Positions 22,317 through 31,041 of a stretch of 64,000 bases of DNA are shown piece by piece. The notes under the pieces were generated by a model. The model worked only from the letters and a program-made list of their open reading frames with translations. It was not told the origin of the DNA and searched no databases. Source of the stretch: Prevotella sp. (GTDB lineage Bacteria; Bacillota; Clostridia; Oscillospirales; Ruminococcaceae); NCBI GenBank assembly GCA_023663025.1, contig JAMPIC010000005.1, positions 24,766 to 88,765 on the forward strand, in the 5' to 3' direction. Position numbers and translations under genes: made by a program. Within the stretch, counting starts at the first letter, position 1, and each line of letters opens with the position of its first letter.

Positions 22317-25300
22317 ATGAAAAAATTATTCAACGACGGCTGGAAATTCAAGAAAACCGACGTGGATCTGTCTTTGGAACAGCTCCCGGCGGACGGCTGG
22401 AAAAGAGTGGATATCCCCCACGACTGGCTGATACATCAGACAAAGAACCTTTACGAAACAAGCGCGGGCTGGTACAGAAAAAGCTTCACGGCAAGCGGCG
22501 AAGCTTCCGCGCGGATAGTCCGCTTCGAGGGCGTGTACATGGATACCGCAGTCTGGGTCAACGGCAGGCTTGCGGGCGAGTGGAAGTACGGCTACTCCAC
22601 ATTCGAGTTCGACATAACCGCTCTGGTGAACGAGGGTGAAAACGAGATAACCGTAAAGGTGTCTCACCGTGCGCCCAACTCCCGCTGGTACTCGGGCGCG
22701 GGAATTTTCCGGAACGTTTGGTTTTTGGAGCACAAGGGCGCATACCTGAAATCGGACGGCGTGTACTTCTCCGAAAAGCAGGACGGTCAGAACGCCAATG
22801 TCCGCAGGATCAAGCTGTCCGCGGAAAGCGTCGGCGGCGACGAGGTGGAGTATACCATATCCGACGGCGGCGGAAAAGTCCTGCTGACGGCAAAGGGCAA
22901 GCCAAACGAGGAGATATCCGCGACTGCGGAAAACCCGCTTCTGTGGGACGTGGCTTCGCCCGATCTGTACACCCTCGAAACAAAGCTTTTCGACGGCGGA
23001 AAGCTTGCGGACAGCCAATCCTGCAAGATCGGCTTCAGGACGGTGGAGTTCAGGGCGGACAGCGGCTTTTGGCTCAACGGCAAAAATTTCAAGCTGAACG
23101 GAGTGTGCCTTCACCACGATCTGGGCGCACTGGGCGCGGCTGTGAACAGAACAGCTCTGCGGAGACAGCTGGCGTCTATGAAAGAAATGGGCGCGAACGC
23201 TGTGAGAACGTCCCACAATATGCCCGCCGTCGAGCTTATGGAGCTTTGCGACGAAATGGGAATTTTAGTCGACAGCGAAGCTTTCGATATGTGGGAGCTG
23301 AAAAAGACAGACTATGACTACGCCCGTTTCTTTGACGACTGGTACGCACGCGATGTGGCAAGCTGGGTGCGCCGGGACAGAAATCACCCCTCGGTAATAA
23401 TGTGGAGCGTGGGCAACGAGATATACGATACGCATGTTTCCCCGCGCGGAGCCGAGGTGACGAAAATGCTCTGCGGCGAGGTAAGGAAGCACGACCCCAA
23501 CCGAAACGCCTATACCACCATCGGCTCAAACTATATCGAGTGGGAGGGCGCGCAGAAGTGCGCCATGGAGATCGATACGGTGGGCTACAACTACGGCGAG
23601 CGTCTTTATGAGGATCATCACCGCCGTTTCCCGAACTGGATCATCTACGGCAGTGAGACTGCGGCAAGGGTGCAGAGCAGAAGCATTTACCACTTTCCGA
23701 AGTCGGCGGCGTACATAACTCATGACGACTTGCAGTGTTCAAATCTGGAAAACTGCCGCGCGGGACTTTCCGAGCGCACTTCCCAGACCTCGATAATCGC
23801 CGACAGGGATACGCCTTTCAGCGCGGGACAGTTTATCTGGACGGGCAGCGATTACCTTGGCGAACCCAGTCCCTATTCCACCAAAAACTCCTACTACGGT
23901 CCTATCGACACTGCGGGCTTCCGCAAGGACGTATATTACCTTTATCAGGCGGCGTGGACGGACAAGACCGTTCTGCACCTTATGCCCTACTGGGACTTTA
24001 ACGACGGTCAGCTCATCGACGTGATGGTCTACACAAATCAGCCTTACGCCGAGCTGTTCTTTAACGGAAAATCCTTGGGCAAAAAGGCTGTGGAGGGTAT
24101 CTACAGCGCAGATTGGCAGCTTCCCTACCAAAAGGGAGAGCTTCGCGCCGTCTCCTACGATAAGGACGGGAACGTCACCGCCGAGGACAGCGTGCGCTCT
24201 TTCGGCGATACGGCGGAGATACGTCTAACACCCGACAAAACGACCCTAAAAGCCGACGGCGAGGATATGATCTTCCTTGACATTTCCGCTTACGACGCGG
24301 AGGGTACTTTTGCTGCCAATGCCCGTAACCGCGTGCTGGCAGAGGTAAGCGGCGCGGGACGTCTGGTAGGTCTGGACAGCGGCGACAGCACCGATTACGA
24401 CGAATACAAGTCCTCCTCGAAAAAGCTTTTCGGCGGTAAGCTTCTTGCCATGATAGCGGGAAAAGACTGCGGCGGGGAGATTTCCGTAAAGGTCACGTCG
24501 GAGGGACTTCCCGCAGCGGAACTCACCCTTTACGCCGAGGACGCCGTTTTTCCCGAGGGCAGGGCTGACGCTTTCGAGGAGAACGCTCCCATAGGAACGC
24601 TGAAAGAAATTCCCGTGCGGAAGATAGAGATTTCCGCTTCGGCGCAGCACTTAGGAAAGGACGCCGCCGAAGCCGAGGTCACGGCGAAGGTACTGCCCGA
24701 AAACGCAGAGTACGGCGTGGATTGGGCTGCCGTTACCGAAACGGGAGTAATTACCAATATAGCCTCCGTAGAGGGAGACGGTCTCAAAGCAAAGGTCAGG
24801 GTTTACGGGGACGGTAAATTCAGGCTCCGCTGCTATAGCTGTAACGGCAAGCCTCACCCCGAAATAATCTCAGAGCTTGAAATGGACGCCGCCGGACTTG
24901 GCAGCGTGGTGATAAACCCCTACGCCGCGCTTGTCAAGGGAAGCCTTTACAATATGAGTCCCACACAGCTTGACGAGGTGTCCGAGGGCGGCGTGAAGAT
25001 CGCCAAAGGCAGCGGAAATATCGTAGGTTTCCGCAGCGTGAACTTCGGCAGAGCAGGCTCGGACAGCTTTTCGGTAAACCTTATCAACTGGCACAACAAC
25101 GACAACGTGCGCTTCTCGCTGTGGAACGGTATGCCCGGGGAGGACGGTTCCGAAAAACTGGGGGATTTCGTTTACCGAGCGGACTTTATCTGGCAGACAT
25201 ATATCCCCAACAGCTTTAAGCTTGAGCGTCCCTTAAAGGGCGTTAAAGACTTGTGCTTCGAGTTTGAAAAGTCCGACAAGAGGATATATTTCGGCGGCTT

Positions 25301-25682
25301 TATTTTCGAGGGCGGAGACGAATCCTACTCCGAGATAAGCGCGGCGGAGTACTCCAATATACGCGGCGACAGCTTCACGGCAGGTGAGAACGCCGTGGAA
25401 CGTATCGGCAACAACGTTTTCATCGACTACGACGGTTTTGATTTTTCAAAGGGCGTGACAAGCGTTACCGTCAGGGGCAGGACCCGCAACGCCAACGATT
25501 CCGTGCATATGCGTATCGTGGGCGAAAGCGGCGAGATCAAGGAGATACTGGAGTTCCCTCGCAGCGAGGACTATCTTGAGAAAACCTTTGCGGTAAGCGG
25601 CTTTACCGGCAAGGCGGACGTTAAGTTCGATTTCCTGCCCGGCTGCGATTTCGACTTCCTGAGCTTTAAATTCAACGCGTAA
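22317..25682 (+). CDS. Glycoside hydrolase family 2, beta-galactosidase-like
   Basis: The 1121-residue enzyme has the GH2 order. A sugar-binding jelly roll (1-150) carries VDIPHDWLIHQ and GWYRKSF, an Ig-like domain (150-255) follows, then a TIM barrel (255-560) with VRTSHNMPAVELMELCDEMG, the acid/base Glu in MWSVGNEIYD near 368 and the likely nucleophile in IIYGSETAA near 446. A DUF4982 domain (565-640), an Ig/invasin-like domain and a C-terminal carbohydrate-binding-like sandwich complete it. No signal peptide is present, so it acts in the cytoplasm on imported sugars. GGAAAGGA precedes ATG 22317. The exact beta-galactoside or glucuronide preference cannot be read. Confidence 0.88.
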   Translation: MKKLFNDGWKFKKTDVDLSLEQLPADGWKRVDIPHDWLIHQTKNLYETSAGWYRKSFTASGEASARIVRFEGVYMDTAVWVNGRLAGEWKYGYSTFEFDITALVNEGENEITVKVSHRAPNSRWYSGAGIFRNVWFLEHKGAYLKSDGVYFSEKQDGQNANVRRIKLSAESVGGDEVEYTISDGGGKVLLTAKGKPNEEISATAENPLLWDVASPDLYTLETKLFDGGKLADSQSCKIGFRTVEFRADSGFWLNGKNFKLNGVCLHHDLGALGAAVNRTALRRQLASMKEMGANAVRTSHNMPAVELMELCDEMGILVDSEAFDMWELKKTDYDYARFFDDWYARDVASWVRRDRNHPSVIMWSVGNEIYDTHVSPRGAEVTKMLCGEVRKHDPNRNAYTTIGSNYIEWEGAQKCAMEIDTVGYNYGERLYEDHHRRFPNWIIYGSETAARVQSRSIYHFPKSAAYITHDDLQCSNLENCRAGLSERTSQTSIIADRDTPFSAGQFIWTGSDYLGEPSPYSTKNSYYGPIDTAGFRKDVYYLYQAAWTDKTVLHLMPYWDFNDGQLIDVMVYTNQPYAELFFNGKSLGKKAVEGIYSADWQLPYQKGELRAVSYDKDGNVTAEDSVRSFGDTAEIRLTPDKTTLKADGEDMIFLDISAYDAEGTFAANARNRVLAEVSGAGRLVGLDSGDSTDYDEYKSSSKKLFGGKLLAMIAGKDCGGEISVKVTSEGLPAAELTLYAEDAVFPEGRADAFEENAPIGTLKEIPVRKIEISASAQHLGKDAAEAEVTAKVLPENAEYGVDWAAVTETGVITNIASVEGDGLKAKVRVYGDGKFRLRCYSCNGKPHPEIISELEMDAAGLGSVVINPYAALVKGSLYNMSPTQLDEVSEGGVKIAKGSGNIVGFRSVNFGRAGSDSFSVNLINWHNNDNVRFSLWNGMPGEDGSEKLGDFVYRADFIWQTYIPNSFKLERPLKGVKDLCFEFEKSDKRIYFGGFIFEGGDESYSEISAAEYSNIRGDSFTAGENAVERIGNNVFIDYDGFDFSKGVTSVTVRGRTRNANDSVHMRIVGESGEIKEILEFPRSEDYLEKTFAVSGFTGKADVKFDFLPGCDFDFLSFKFNA

Positions 25683-25685
25683 CGG

Positions 25686-25724
25686 TTCGCGGCGTACCCG
25701 ATACAATTCGGGTACGCCGTTTTT
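25686..25724 (+). terminator. Terminator of the GH2 gene
   Basis: CGGCGTACCCGA and TCGGGTACGCCG form a 12-bp stem followed by TTTTT. Confidence 0.85.
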
Positions 25725-25753
25725 GCCGTTTTTATTTTATATTGCAAAAGGAC

Positions 25754-25782
25754 TTGAAAAAATTGCTGTAATGTGCTACAAT
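25754..25782 (+). promoter_or_regulatory. Promoter of the small lipoprotein gene
   Basis: TTGAAA and TACAAT are 17 bp apart. The -10 ends only nine bases before the ATG at 25792, so the transcript should be leaderless or nearly so. Confidence 0.6.
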
Positions 25783-25791
25783 GTTTATATT

Positions 25792-26370
25792 ATGAAAAAA
25801 TATTTATTTTTTACCGTTTCAGCGGCAGCTGCGGTTTTTCTTTCCGCCTGCCAAAGAGACAGAACTGCCACCGTCGTCTATACGGACGTTCCGTCTCCGC
25901 TTACACAAATGACGTTCAGCGAATCCCTGCCGCCCGAAACTTACAGCGAATATATGGCGACATATACTTCCGAGACCGAAACTTCGCGGGGGGGACATTA
26001 CTTTTCAATGCTGATCGGAAGCGGTATCTATGCGGATACGGGAGTGACTGCGCCTCCCGGAATTGGAGGGGGTCTTGAAACGCTTAAAAAAGATACCGCC
26101 GTTGCGACTGCGCCGCCGGTTTCCGAACCCGACGGTGAGGAAACCGTAACCTGCGCCCCGACCGGTACGGACGTCCCGACCGATACGGATACCGATATCA
26201 CGGAAACCGAAGTAACCGAGGAAACGACGACAGTCACCACGCTTGTGCGCCCCAAGGCGGATACCGGAATATCGGCATTTGTAACGAAAGTGACAGGAAT
26301 ATCAGCCGATACCTCGCAGACAAGCCTTTCTTCCGAATCGGAAACAACAGATACCTCGGACGCCGAGTAG
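25792..26370 (+). CDS. Thr/Glu-rich lipoprotein
   Basis: The 192-residue product begins MKKYLFFTVSAAAAVFLSAC, a lipoprotein signal with Cys at 20. The mature part is low-complexity and rich in Thr, Ser, Asp and Glu (for instance TDVPTDTDTDITETEV), as in surface-exposed linkers or stalks. No folded domain is recognised. The start was fixed by the signal peptide; no Shine-Dalgarno sequence is visible and the promoter lies immediately upstream, suggesting leaderless translation. metA begins 29 bases after the stop and may be on the same transcript, although a functional link is not obvious. Confidence 0.65.
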   Translation: MKKYLFFTVSAAAAVFLSACQRDRTATVVYTDVPSPLTQMTFSESLPPETYSEYMATYTSETETSRGGHYFSMLIGSGIYADTGVTAPPGIGGGLETLKKDTAVATAPPVSEPDGEETVTCAPTGTDVPTDTDTDITETEVTEETTTVTTLVRPKADTGISAFVTKVTGISADTSQTSLSSESETTDTSDAE

Positions 26371-26399
26371 TCTAAAGAAATCAAAGGAGTTCCTTGCAA

Positions 26400-27329
26400 A
26401 TGCCTATCAATATCCCAAATAATCTTCCCGCCTACACCGTACTTAACAACGAAAATATTTTCGTGATGACCGATACCGCCGCCGCGCACCAGGATATCCG
26501 TCCGCTGCGTATAGCCATCGTAAACCTGATGCCCAAAAAGATCGAGACCGAGACCCAGATACTCCGCCTGCTTTCCAATACGCCGCTTCAGGTGGACATT
26601 GAGCTTATCCAGATGGCAAGCCACGTCACAAAAAACACGCCCATCGAACATCTGACAAAGTTTTACAAAACCTTTGACGACGTAAGCGGCGAGCGTTTCG
26701 ACGGACTTATCATAACCGGCGCACCCGTGGAGCAGATACCCTTTGAGGAAGTCGACTACTGGAAAGAGCTTTGCGGCATTATGGAGTGGTCGAAAACCAA
26801 TGTGTGCTCGACCCTCCACATCTGCTGGGGAGCGCAGGCGGGACTGTACTATCACTACGGCGTGCCGAAGTACGACCTGCCGCAGAAAATGTTCGGAGTG
26901 TTTCCCCACAGGGCGGAAGTGACCAACAATCCGCTGCTGAGAGGCTTCGACGAGAAGTTCAACGTCCCGCACTCGCGGCACACCGAGATACGGCGCATGG
27001 ACGTGGAAAAGGTCAGGGAGCTGAAAATACTCGCGTCCTCGCCGGAATCGGGAATTGCGGTAATTTCCGACGGTACGGACCGCCAGTTCTTTATTCTGGG
27101 ACATCTGGAGTACGACCGCTTCACCCTCGCAAACGAGTACTTCCGCGACAGGGACAAGGGGCTGCCCATAGAAGTCCCCAAGCATTACTTCCCCTATGAC
27201 GATCCCTCCGAACCGCCGCACTTTAACTGGCGTTCCCACGCAAATCTGCTGTTTTCAAACTGGCTGAACTACTGCGTTTACCAGAAAACTCCATACGACC
27301 TTGAAAAGCTTGAGCCGCTCGTTTACTGA
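26400..27329 (+). CDS. metA: Homoserine O-acyltransferase MetA (acetyl-type signature)
   Basis: The 309-residue enzyme activates homoserine in methionine synthesis. The nucleophile is Cys142 in STLHICWGAQA, and the catalytic pair His235 and Glu237 lie in ILGHLEYDR. Residue 111 is Glu (GAPVEQIPFEEV). In characterised MetA proteins Glu111 goes with acetyl-CoA and Gly111 with succinyl-CoA, so the product is expected to be O-acetylhomoserine despite the common succinyltransferase name. AAAGGAG lies 12 bases before ATG 26400; a TTG six bases earlier is an alternative start. It closes with a terminator that includes its stop codon. Confidence 0.93.
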   Translation: MPINIPNNLPAYTVLNNENIFVMTDTAAAHQDIRPLRIAIVNLMPKKIETETQILRLLSNTPLQVDIELIQMASHVTKNTPIEHLTKFYKTFDDVSGERFDGLIITGAPVEQIPFEEVDYWKELCGIMEWSKTNVCSTLHICWGAQAGLYYHYGVPKYDLPQKMFGVFPHRAEVTNNPLLRGFDEKFNVPHSRHTEIRRMDVEKVRELKILASSPESGIAVISDGTDRQFFILGHLEYDRFTLANEYFRDRDKGLPIEVPKHYFPYDDPSEPPHFNWRSHANLLFSNWLNYCVYQKTPYDLEKLEPLVY

Positions 27330-27349
27330 GCGGCTCAAATTTTTTTGGA
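27308..27349 (+). terminator. Terminator of metA
   Basis: GAGCCGCTC and GAGCGGCTC form a 9-bp stem with seven T residues after it; the metA stop lies in the loop and stem edge. Confidence 0.85.
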
Positions 27350-27357
27350 AAGTAAGA

Positions 27358-27972
27358 TCAGCATTCCACGCCGATCTTACCCATAAAGTTCTTGATAGTG
27401 CTAAGTTCCGGGAAAAACAGCACGTTGAACGCCTTGTGGCTGTCCGTTATTTCAATGGAATTATTTACAAAGCACATTGCGGAAGCATTCGCACCGCTGA
27501 TGGAAATTATCTCCGCGGACGGCGAGGTCACGCTTTCGGGAACGGAAATATCCACCGTCATTCCCGACATAAGCGCAAAGCTGTTTGCGTATGCCGCCGA
27601 CACGATGTTCACTGTTTCGCGGACGACGGACGTGCTCATTTCGTCCATATCCTCCTTTTTCTGAATGGACACTCCGGGAAAGAATGTCTCTGCCAATCTG
27701 TTGATAAAAGCGTAAGGGAACACAAACAGTACCGAGCCGAGCATATCTCCGCTGAGCTTGATGAGGAAAGCCTCAGCGTCGGAGCTGTGCATATCCGCGA
27801 TCTTTCCCGCCAGCGCGGCGGCGAGTATTTTTACCTGCGGCGTTGAAATGTCCGTAGCGGAAGATATCATCTGAGAAACGGCGGTGGCTGCGTTGCCCGC
27901 GCCGATGTTGCATATTTCCTGAAGCACAGACCTGTGCATTTCTTCAAATTCGTTAAAACTGTTAAGTGACAT
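27358..27972 (-). CDS. cheC: CheC-family CheY-P phosphatase
   Basis: The 204-residue protein has two copies of the CheC active-site helix: LQEICNIGAGNAATAVSQM near residue 20 and SVVRETVNIVSAAYANSF near residue 116, each with the E-x2-N pair that dephosphorylates CheY. CheC links chemotaxis adaptation to the flagellar switch. No other chemotaxis gene is in the window, so it may act on a distant or non-motility response regulator. GGAGG lies 13 bases ahead of the ATG, which is a long spacing. Confidence 0.85.
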   Translation of the reverse strand: MSLNSFNEFEEMHRSVLQEICNIGAGNAATAVSQMISSATDISTPQVKILAAALAGKIADMHSSDAEAFLIKLSGDMLGSVLFVFPYAFINRLAETFFPGVSIQKKEDMDEMSTSVVRETVNIVSAAYANSFALMSGMTVDISVPESVTSPSAEIISISGANASAMCFVNNSIEITDSHKAFNVLFFPELSTIKNFMGKIGVEC

Positions 27973-28073
27973 AAATAAGCTCTTGCCTCCATGGTTTTTT
28001 ATATCCTATGCCGATTTGATTGCCGATGTAACTTTGAAACCGCGCAAATTGCGCAGGCAAAGCACGCAGACAG

Positions 28074-28100
28074 CCGCACATAAAACCCGTTTATGTGCGG
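28074..28100 (-). terminator. Hairpin downstream of the SHOCT-domain gene
   Basis: CCGCACATAAA and TTTATGTGCGG form an 11-bp stem with a 5-nt loop. Confidence 0.65.
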
Positions 28101-28130
28101 GAGCGCGCCGACCGGAAACGATCCGACCGA

Positions 28131-29918
28131 TCAATAAAGCAGCTTGAACAGCTTTTTCTTTTCGACAGCAAATTCACTTTCGGATATAATGCCGTTGTCA
28201 AGCATGGATTTAAGTTTTTTGACAGCGGTCTCAAAGTCCTCAAGGGACATATTTTCGACATTCTTACCTACGACTTCCGCAGCGGGCTTTGAAGGCTCGG
28301 CGGGTACGGCGGCAGCGGGGACGGGTTTTTCCGCAGCATTGGTTTCCTCACTGCGTTCCGGAGCGGGAGCGGAAACGGGTTTCGGTTCTGCCGCAGGCGC
28401 GGAAACCGGTCTCGGTTCGGTTCTGACCTCGGGAGCAGGGGACGGCTTGGGAGTGAGACGTTTCGCGATTTCCTTTGTGGGATCAAGCTCTTCGATCTCG
28501 GCGGGGATATATTTTTCCTCGCGCACTTCCTCAAGCTCGTATTCCCGCGTGTCAACAGGAATTGTCAGTTCCTCGATCTTATCGGGATTTTTCTGTATTG
28601 TCTCCACAGGCATGGAGTTGATCTCTTCCTCGTCGGGTCCTTCGGATATCTCGTCCATGAACGATGTAACCGACGGCATATCGTCCGCTCTTATTCCCAG
28701 GATATCGTCAAGACCCAGTATATCCTCAACCGTGACGGATTCGTTTTTATGAACCGGAGCGGGAGCGGGTGCGGGTTTAGGCGCGGGAGCAGGTGCAGGT
28801 GCGGGTTTAGGTGCGGGAGCGGGCGCAGGTGCGGGAGCGGGCGCAGGTGCGGGTTTAGGTGCGGGAGCAGGTGCAGGTGCGGGTTTAGGCGCGGGAGCAG
28901 GAGCGGGTGCGGGTTTAGGCGCGGGAGCGGGCGCAGGTGCAGGTTTAGGTGCGGGCGCGGGTGCGGGTGCGGATACAGGTTTAGGCGCGGGAACGGGCGC
29001 AGACTCGGTCTTTGGCTTCGGTTCAGACTTGATCATGTCCCTATAGCCGCTCGTCATGCTTTCAAATTCATCGTCCTGCGCTCTGCGGCGAGCCTCCGGA
29101 TTGAGCTTGCGACCGTTTTCAAGCTCTTGTTTCCGGGCGAGCTTGGCGTCGTATTCCGCCTTTGCGCTGCTGACCGCCTGTACTATCTTTTCCTTGTCGT
29201 TTTCCTCGAATTTTGGGAGGATTATCCTGCGGCTTGTTTTTCCATTGGTATTGTCGTCTCCGCACTGAATATAGATAGGAGCTATCTTGTTGCTGTTATT
29301 AATGTATATCTTCGTGATCTCGTCGAAGCTGCAGGTAAATCCCTTATAGACGGGGTCTTCCTCGTTTATTCCTGTGCGGACGCATATAAAGCCCTTGCCG
29401 TACACATGCTGGGGCGTAACGGTAATACAGATATCCTGCGGTTTTGAGAGAACGTTTTCCCTGTAGACGGTCTCAAAGTAAGCAAGCTTTTTTTCGCTGT
29501 AAACGGCGGCTTGGTTATCGGCGGAGGCGGGCTGCTTTTCGGGACGGCTGTCAAACTTTTCCTTTCCGTCCTCGATAGTCTTGATGATCTCATCCTTATT
29601 GCCGAAGCCGGGCAGAATTATCCTGCGCTGGTTCATAACGCCCGTGGAATTGTCGGCGCACTGCACATATACAGGCTGAAGCTTGTTGTTAAAATTTATG
29701 TATACCTTTGTTATAATATCAAAGCCGCATTCAAAATTGGAGTAAAACATATCATCTTCTTTAGTGCCTATCTGGTCGCAGATAAAGGCAGTGCCGAATA
29801 TTCCGTCCTCGGTGACGGTAACCTTGATATTCTGCGGTTTTGAGATTACGCTTTCCTTGTAGACCGTTTCAAAAGAAGCAAGCTTTTTTGCGGATGAAAT
29901 GCTTACTTGATTATCCAT
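28131..29918 (-). CDS. Duplicated-domain protein with Ala/Pro linker and C-terminal SHOCT domain
   Basis: The 595-residue cytoplasmic protein holds two tandem copies of a roughly 115-residue domain (about 1-122 and 135-262). Both begin KKLAxFETVYxExVxSKPQ, contain a KxYIN(F/N)xNK strand, and end RRIILPxF. A linker of repeated KPAPAPAPAP units (about 320-405) and an acidic region follow. The C-terminus (LEDFETAVKKLKSMLDNGII) is a SHOCT-type short helical module. The duplicated domains may be PH-like, but no match is certain. The start at 29918 was chosen over a longer one because the duplicated domain begins there. The promoter is at 30000-30028. Confidence 0.6.
   Translation of the reverse strand: MDNQVSISSAKKLASFETVYKESVISKPQNIKVTVTEDGIFGTAFICDQIGTKEDDMFYSNFECGFDIITKVYINFNNKLQPVYVQCADNSTGVMNQRRIILPGFGNKDEIIKTIEDGKEKFDSRPEKQPASADNQAAVYSEKKLAYFETVYRENVLSKPQDICITVTPQHVYGKGFICVRTGINEEDPVYKGFTCSFDEITKIYINNSNKIAPIYIQCGDDNTNGKTSRRIILPKFEENDKEKIVQAVSSAKAEYDAKLARKQELENGRKLNPEARRRAQDDEFESMTSGYRDMIKSEPKPKTESAPVPAPKPVSAPAPAPAPKPAPAPAPAPKPAPAPAPAPKPAPAPAPAPKPAPAPAPAPAPAPAPKPAPAPAPAPKPAPAPAPVHKNESVTVEDILGLDDILGIRADDMPSVTSFMDEISEGPDEEEINSMPVETIQKNPDKIEELTIPVDTREYELEEVREEKYIPAEIEELDPTKEIAKRLTPKPSPAPEVRTEPRPVSAPAAEPKPVSAPAPERSEETNAAEKPVPAAAVPAEPSKPAAEVVGKNVENMSLEDFETAVKKLKSMLDNGIISESEFAVEKKKLFKLLY
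28745..28990. repeat. 30-nt-period minisatellite inside the SHOCT-protein gene
   Basis: Units of the form GCGGGAGCAGGTGCAGGTGC plus GGGTTTAGGT recur about eight times and encode the Ala-Pro linker. Repeats this regular are prone to length change. Confidence 0.8.
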
Positions 29919-29999
29919 TGACAAACACCACTTTCGTATAATATTGCAGTACAAATCCTGCGGACTGATTTATTGACAGCACTTTGGCATTACAGTAAT

Positions 30000-30028
30000 A
30001 TTATAACATATATTCTTAAAATAGTCAA
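30000..30028 (-). promoter_or_regulatory. Promoter of the SHOCT-protein gene
   Basis: On the minus strand TTGACT and TATAAT are 17 bp apart, followed by a leader of about 75 nt. Confidence 0.7.
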
Positions 30029-30147
30029 ACATTATTAATAGAGGAACACATAAAATTTCGGCGTGTTTTTTTTAACGATATGCACAATGGAATTATTTCT
30101 GTGAAATTACAGATAATACTGCTGAAATTGGTTCCGGAGGCTTTGCT

Positions 30148-30948
30148 GTGAAAAATTGGATATTTCTTGCTCTTGCGTTTTACGGACTTGCCGCCGCCTA
30201 TATATCGTCGCTTTTCTATGCTGAAGCTCTGGCTTACGTCCCGCCCGCCGCGGCAATGACGGATATGGACTTCCTTGCGGCTAAGCCGGTTTCCGCCTAT
30301 ACCGAAAGCGACTTTGAGCTGATACGGGAGCAGACGGGTCTGGGACGTTCCGCCGTGGTTTCCCTCGGAAGTTATGAACAGCTTTCGGAGTATCGGGACA
30401 GATACTTCGGCGGCGCGGATTTTTCCTGCACCATGAACTCCCCCGTTTCCTTTGAGGAGCGTATCTGCGGCGCTCCCGCCCTGCTTGCCCCTCTGGAGGA
30501 CGGAGACATACTCGTTACCAATTGCTCCCACGTTTTAAGCTGGAGGAACGGTCACGCCGCCATAGTCGTGGACGCGGAGAACGGCGTTACTCTCGAAGCC
30601 GTCGTCATTGGCTCAAACTCCCGTACTCAGGACATAAGCAAGTGGACGCGCTACCCGAATTTCGCGGTGCTCCGCCTCAAAAACGCGGACAAAAAAGAAC
30701 GCGCCGAAATAGCGCGTTCCGCATTGGAAAATCTTAACAACATTCCCTACAAGGTCACAATAGGACTTTTTCCAGCCAAATATTCGGAGCTTAGCCTTGC
30801 CGCGGGTACGCAGTGCGCACATCTGGTGTGGCTTGCCTACGCGGCTCACGGGTACGACATAGACTCCGATCACGGACTGATAGTCACCCCCGAGGATATT
30901 CTCGGCAGCGACCTTTTCGAGCGGGTGCAGGTGTTCGGTATGGGCTAA
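30148..30948 (+). CDS. Permuted papain-fold (YiiX/NlpC-P60-like) hydrolase
   Basis: The 266-residue protein has an N-terminal membrane anchor or signal (residues 4-29) and an extracytoplasmic domain. The motif order is circularly permuted relative to NlpC/P60: the His in LEDGDILVTNC...NGHAAIVVDA (near residue 138) comes first, and the Cys in GTQCAHLVWLAYAAHG (near residue 232) comes second. Such YiiX/YaeF-type enzymes act as cysteine peptidases or acyl/amide hydrolases at the envelope. It starts at GTG 30148 with CGGAGG seven bases upstream. Its stop codon is part of repeat copy B. Confidence 0.75.
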   Translation: MKNWIFLALAFYGLAAAYISSLFYAEALAYVPPAAAMTDMDFLAAKPVSAYTESDFELIREQTGLGRSAVVSLGSYEQLSEYRDRYFGGADFSCTMNSPVSFEERICGAPALLAPLEDGDILVTNCSHVLSWRNGHAAIVVDAENGVTLEAVVIGSNSRTQDISKWTRYPNFAVLRLKNADKKERAEIARSALENLNNIPYKVTIGLFPAKYSELSLAAGTQCAHLVWLAYAAHGYDIDSDHGLIVTPEDILGSDLFERVQVFGMG

Positions 30949-30970
30949 AGGCTGAGCCTTTACCCTTGCC
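30944..30970 (+). repeat. Interspersed repeat, partial copy B
   Basis: CTAAAGGCTGAGCCTTTACC plus CTT matches the first block of copies A and D; the rest has diverged. It includes the stop codon of the papain-fold gene. Confidence 0.65.
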
Positions 30971-31041
30971 GCCATTTACAGCACGCAAGAGAAATTTTGC
31001 TTCCGAGACGAAGGAGCGTTTATCGCCCGCCGGACGGTGCG

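Noticed and set aside
28745..28990. Possible CRISPR-like direct repeats
   Set aside because: The period is 30 nt without spacers and it codes for an Ala-Pro linker in frame.
28749..29447. Gly/Arg/Cys-rich 232-aa frame opposite the Ala-Pro minisatellite
   Set aside because: It only mirrors the repeat on the other strand and has no start signals; it is a by-product of the minisatellite.
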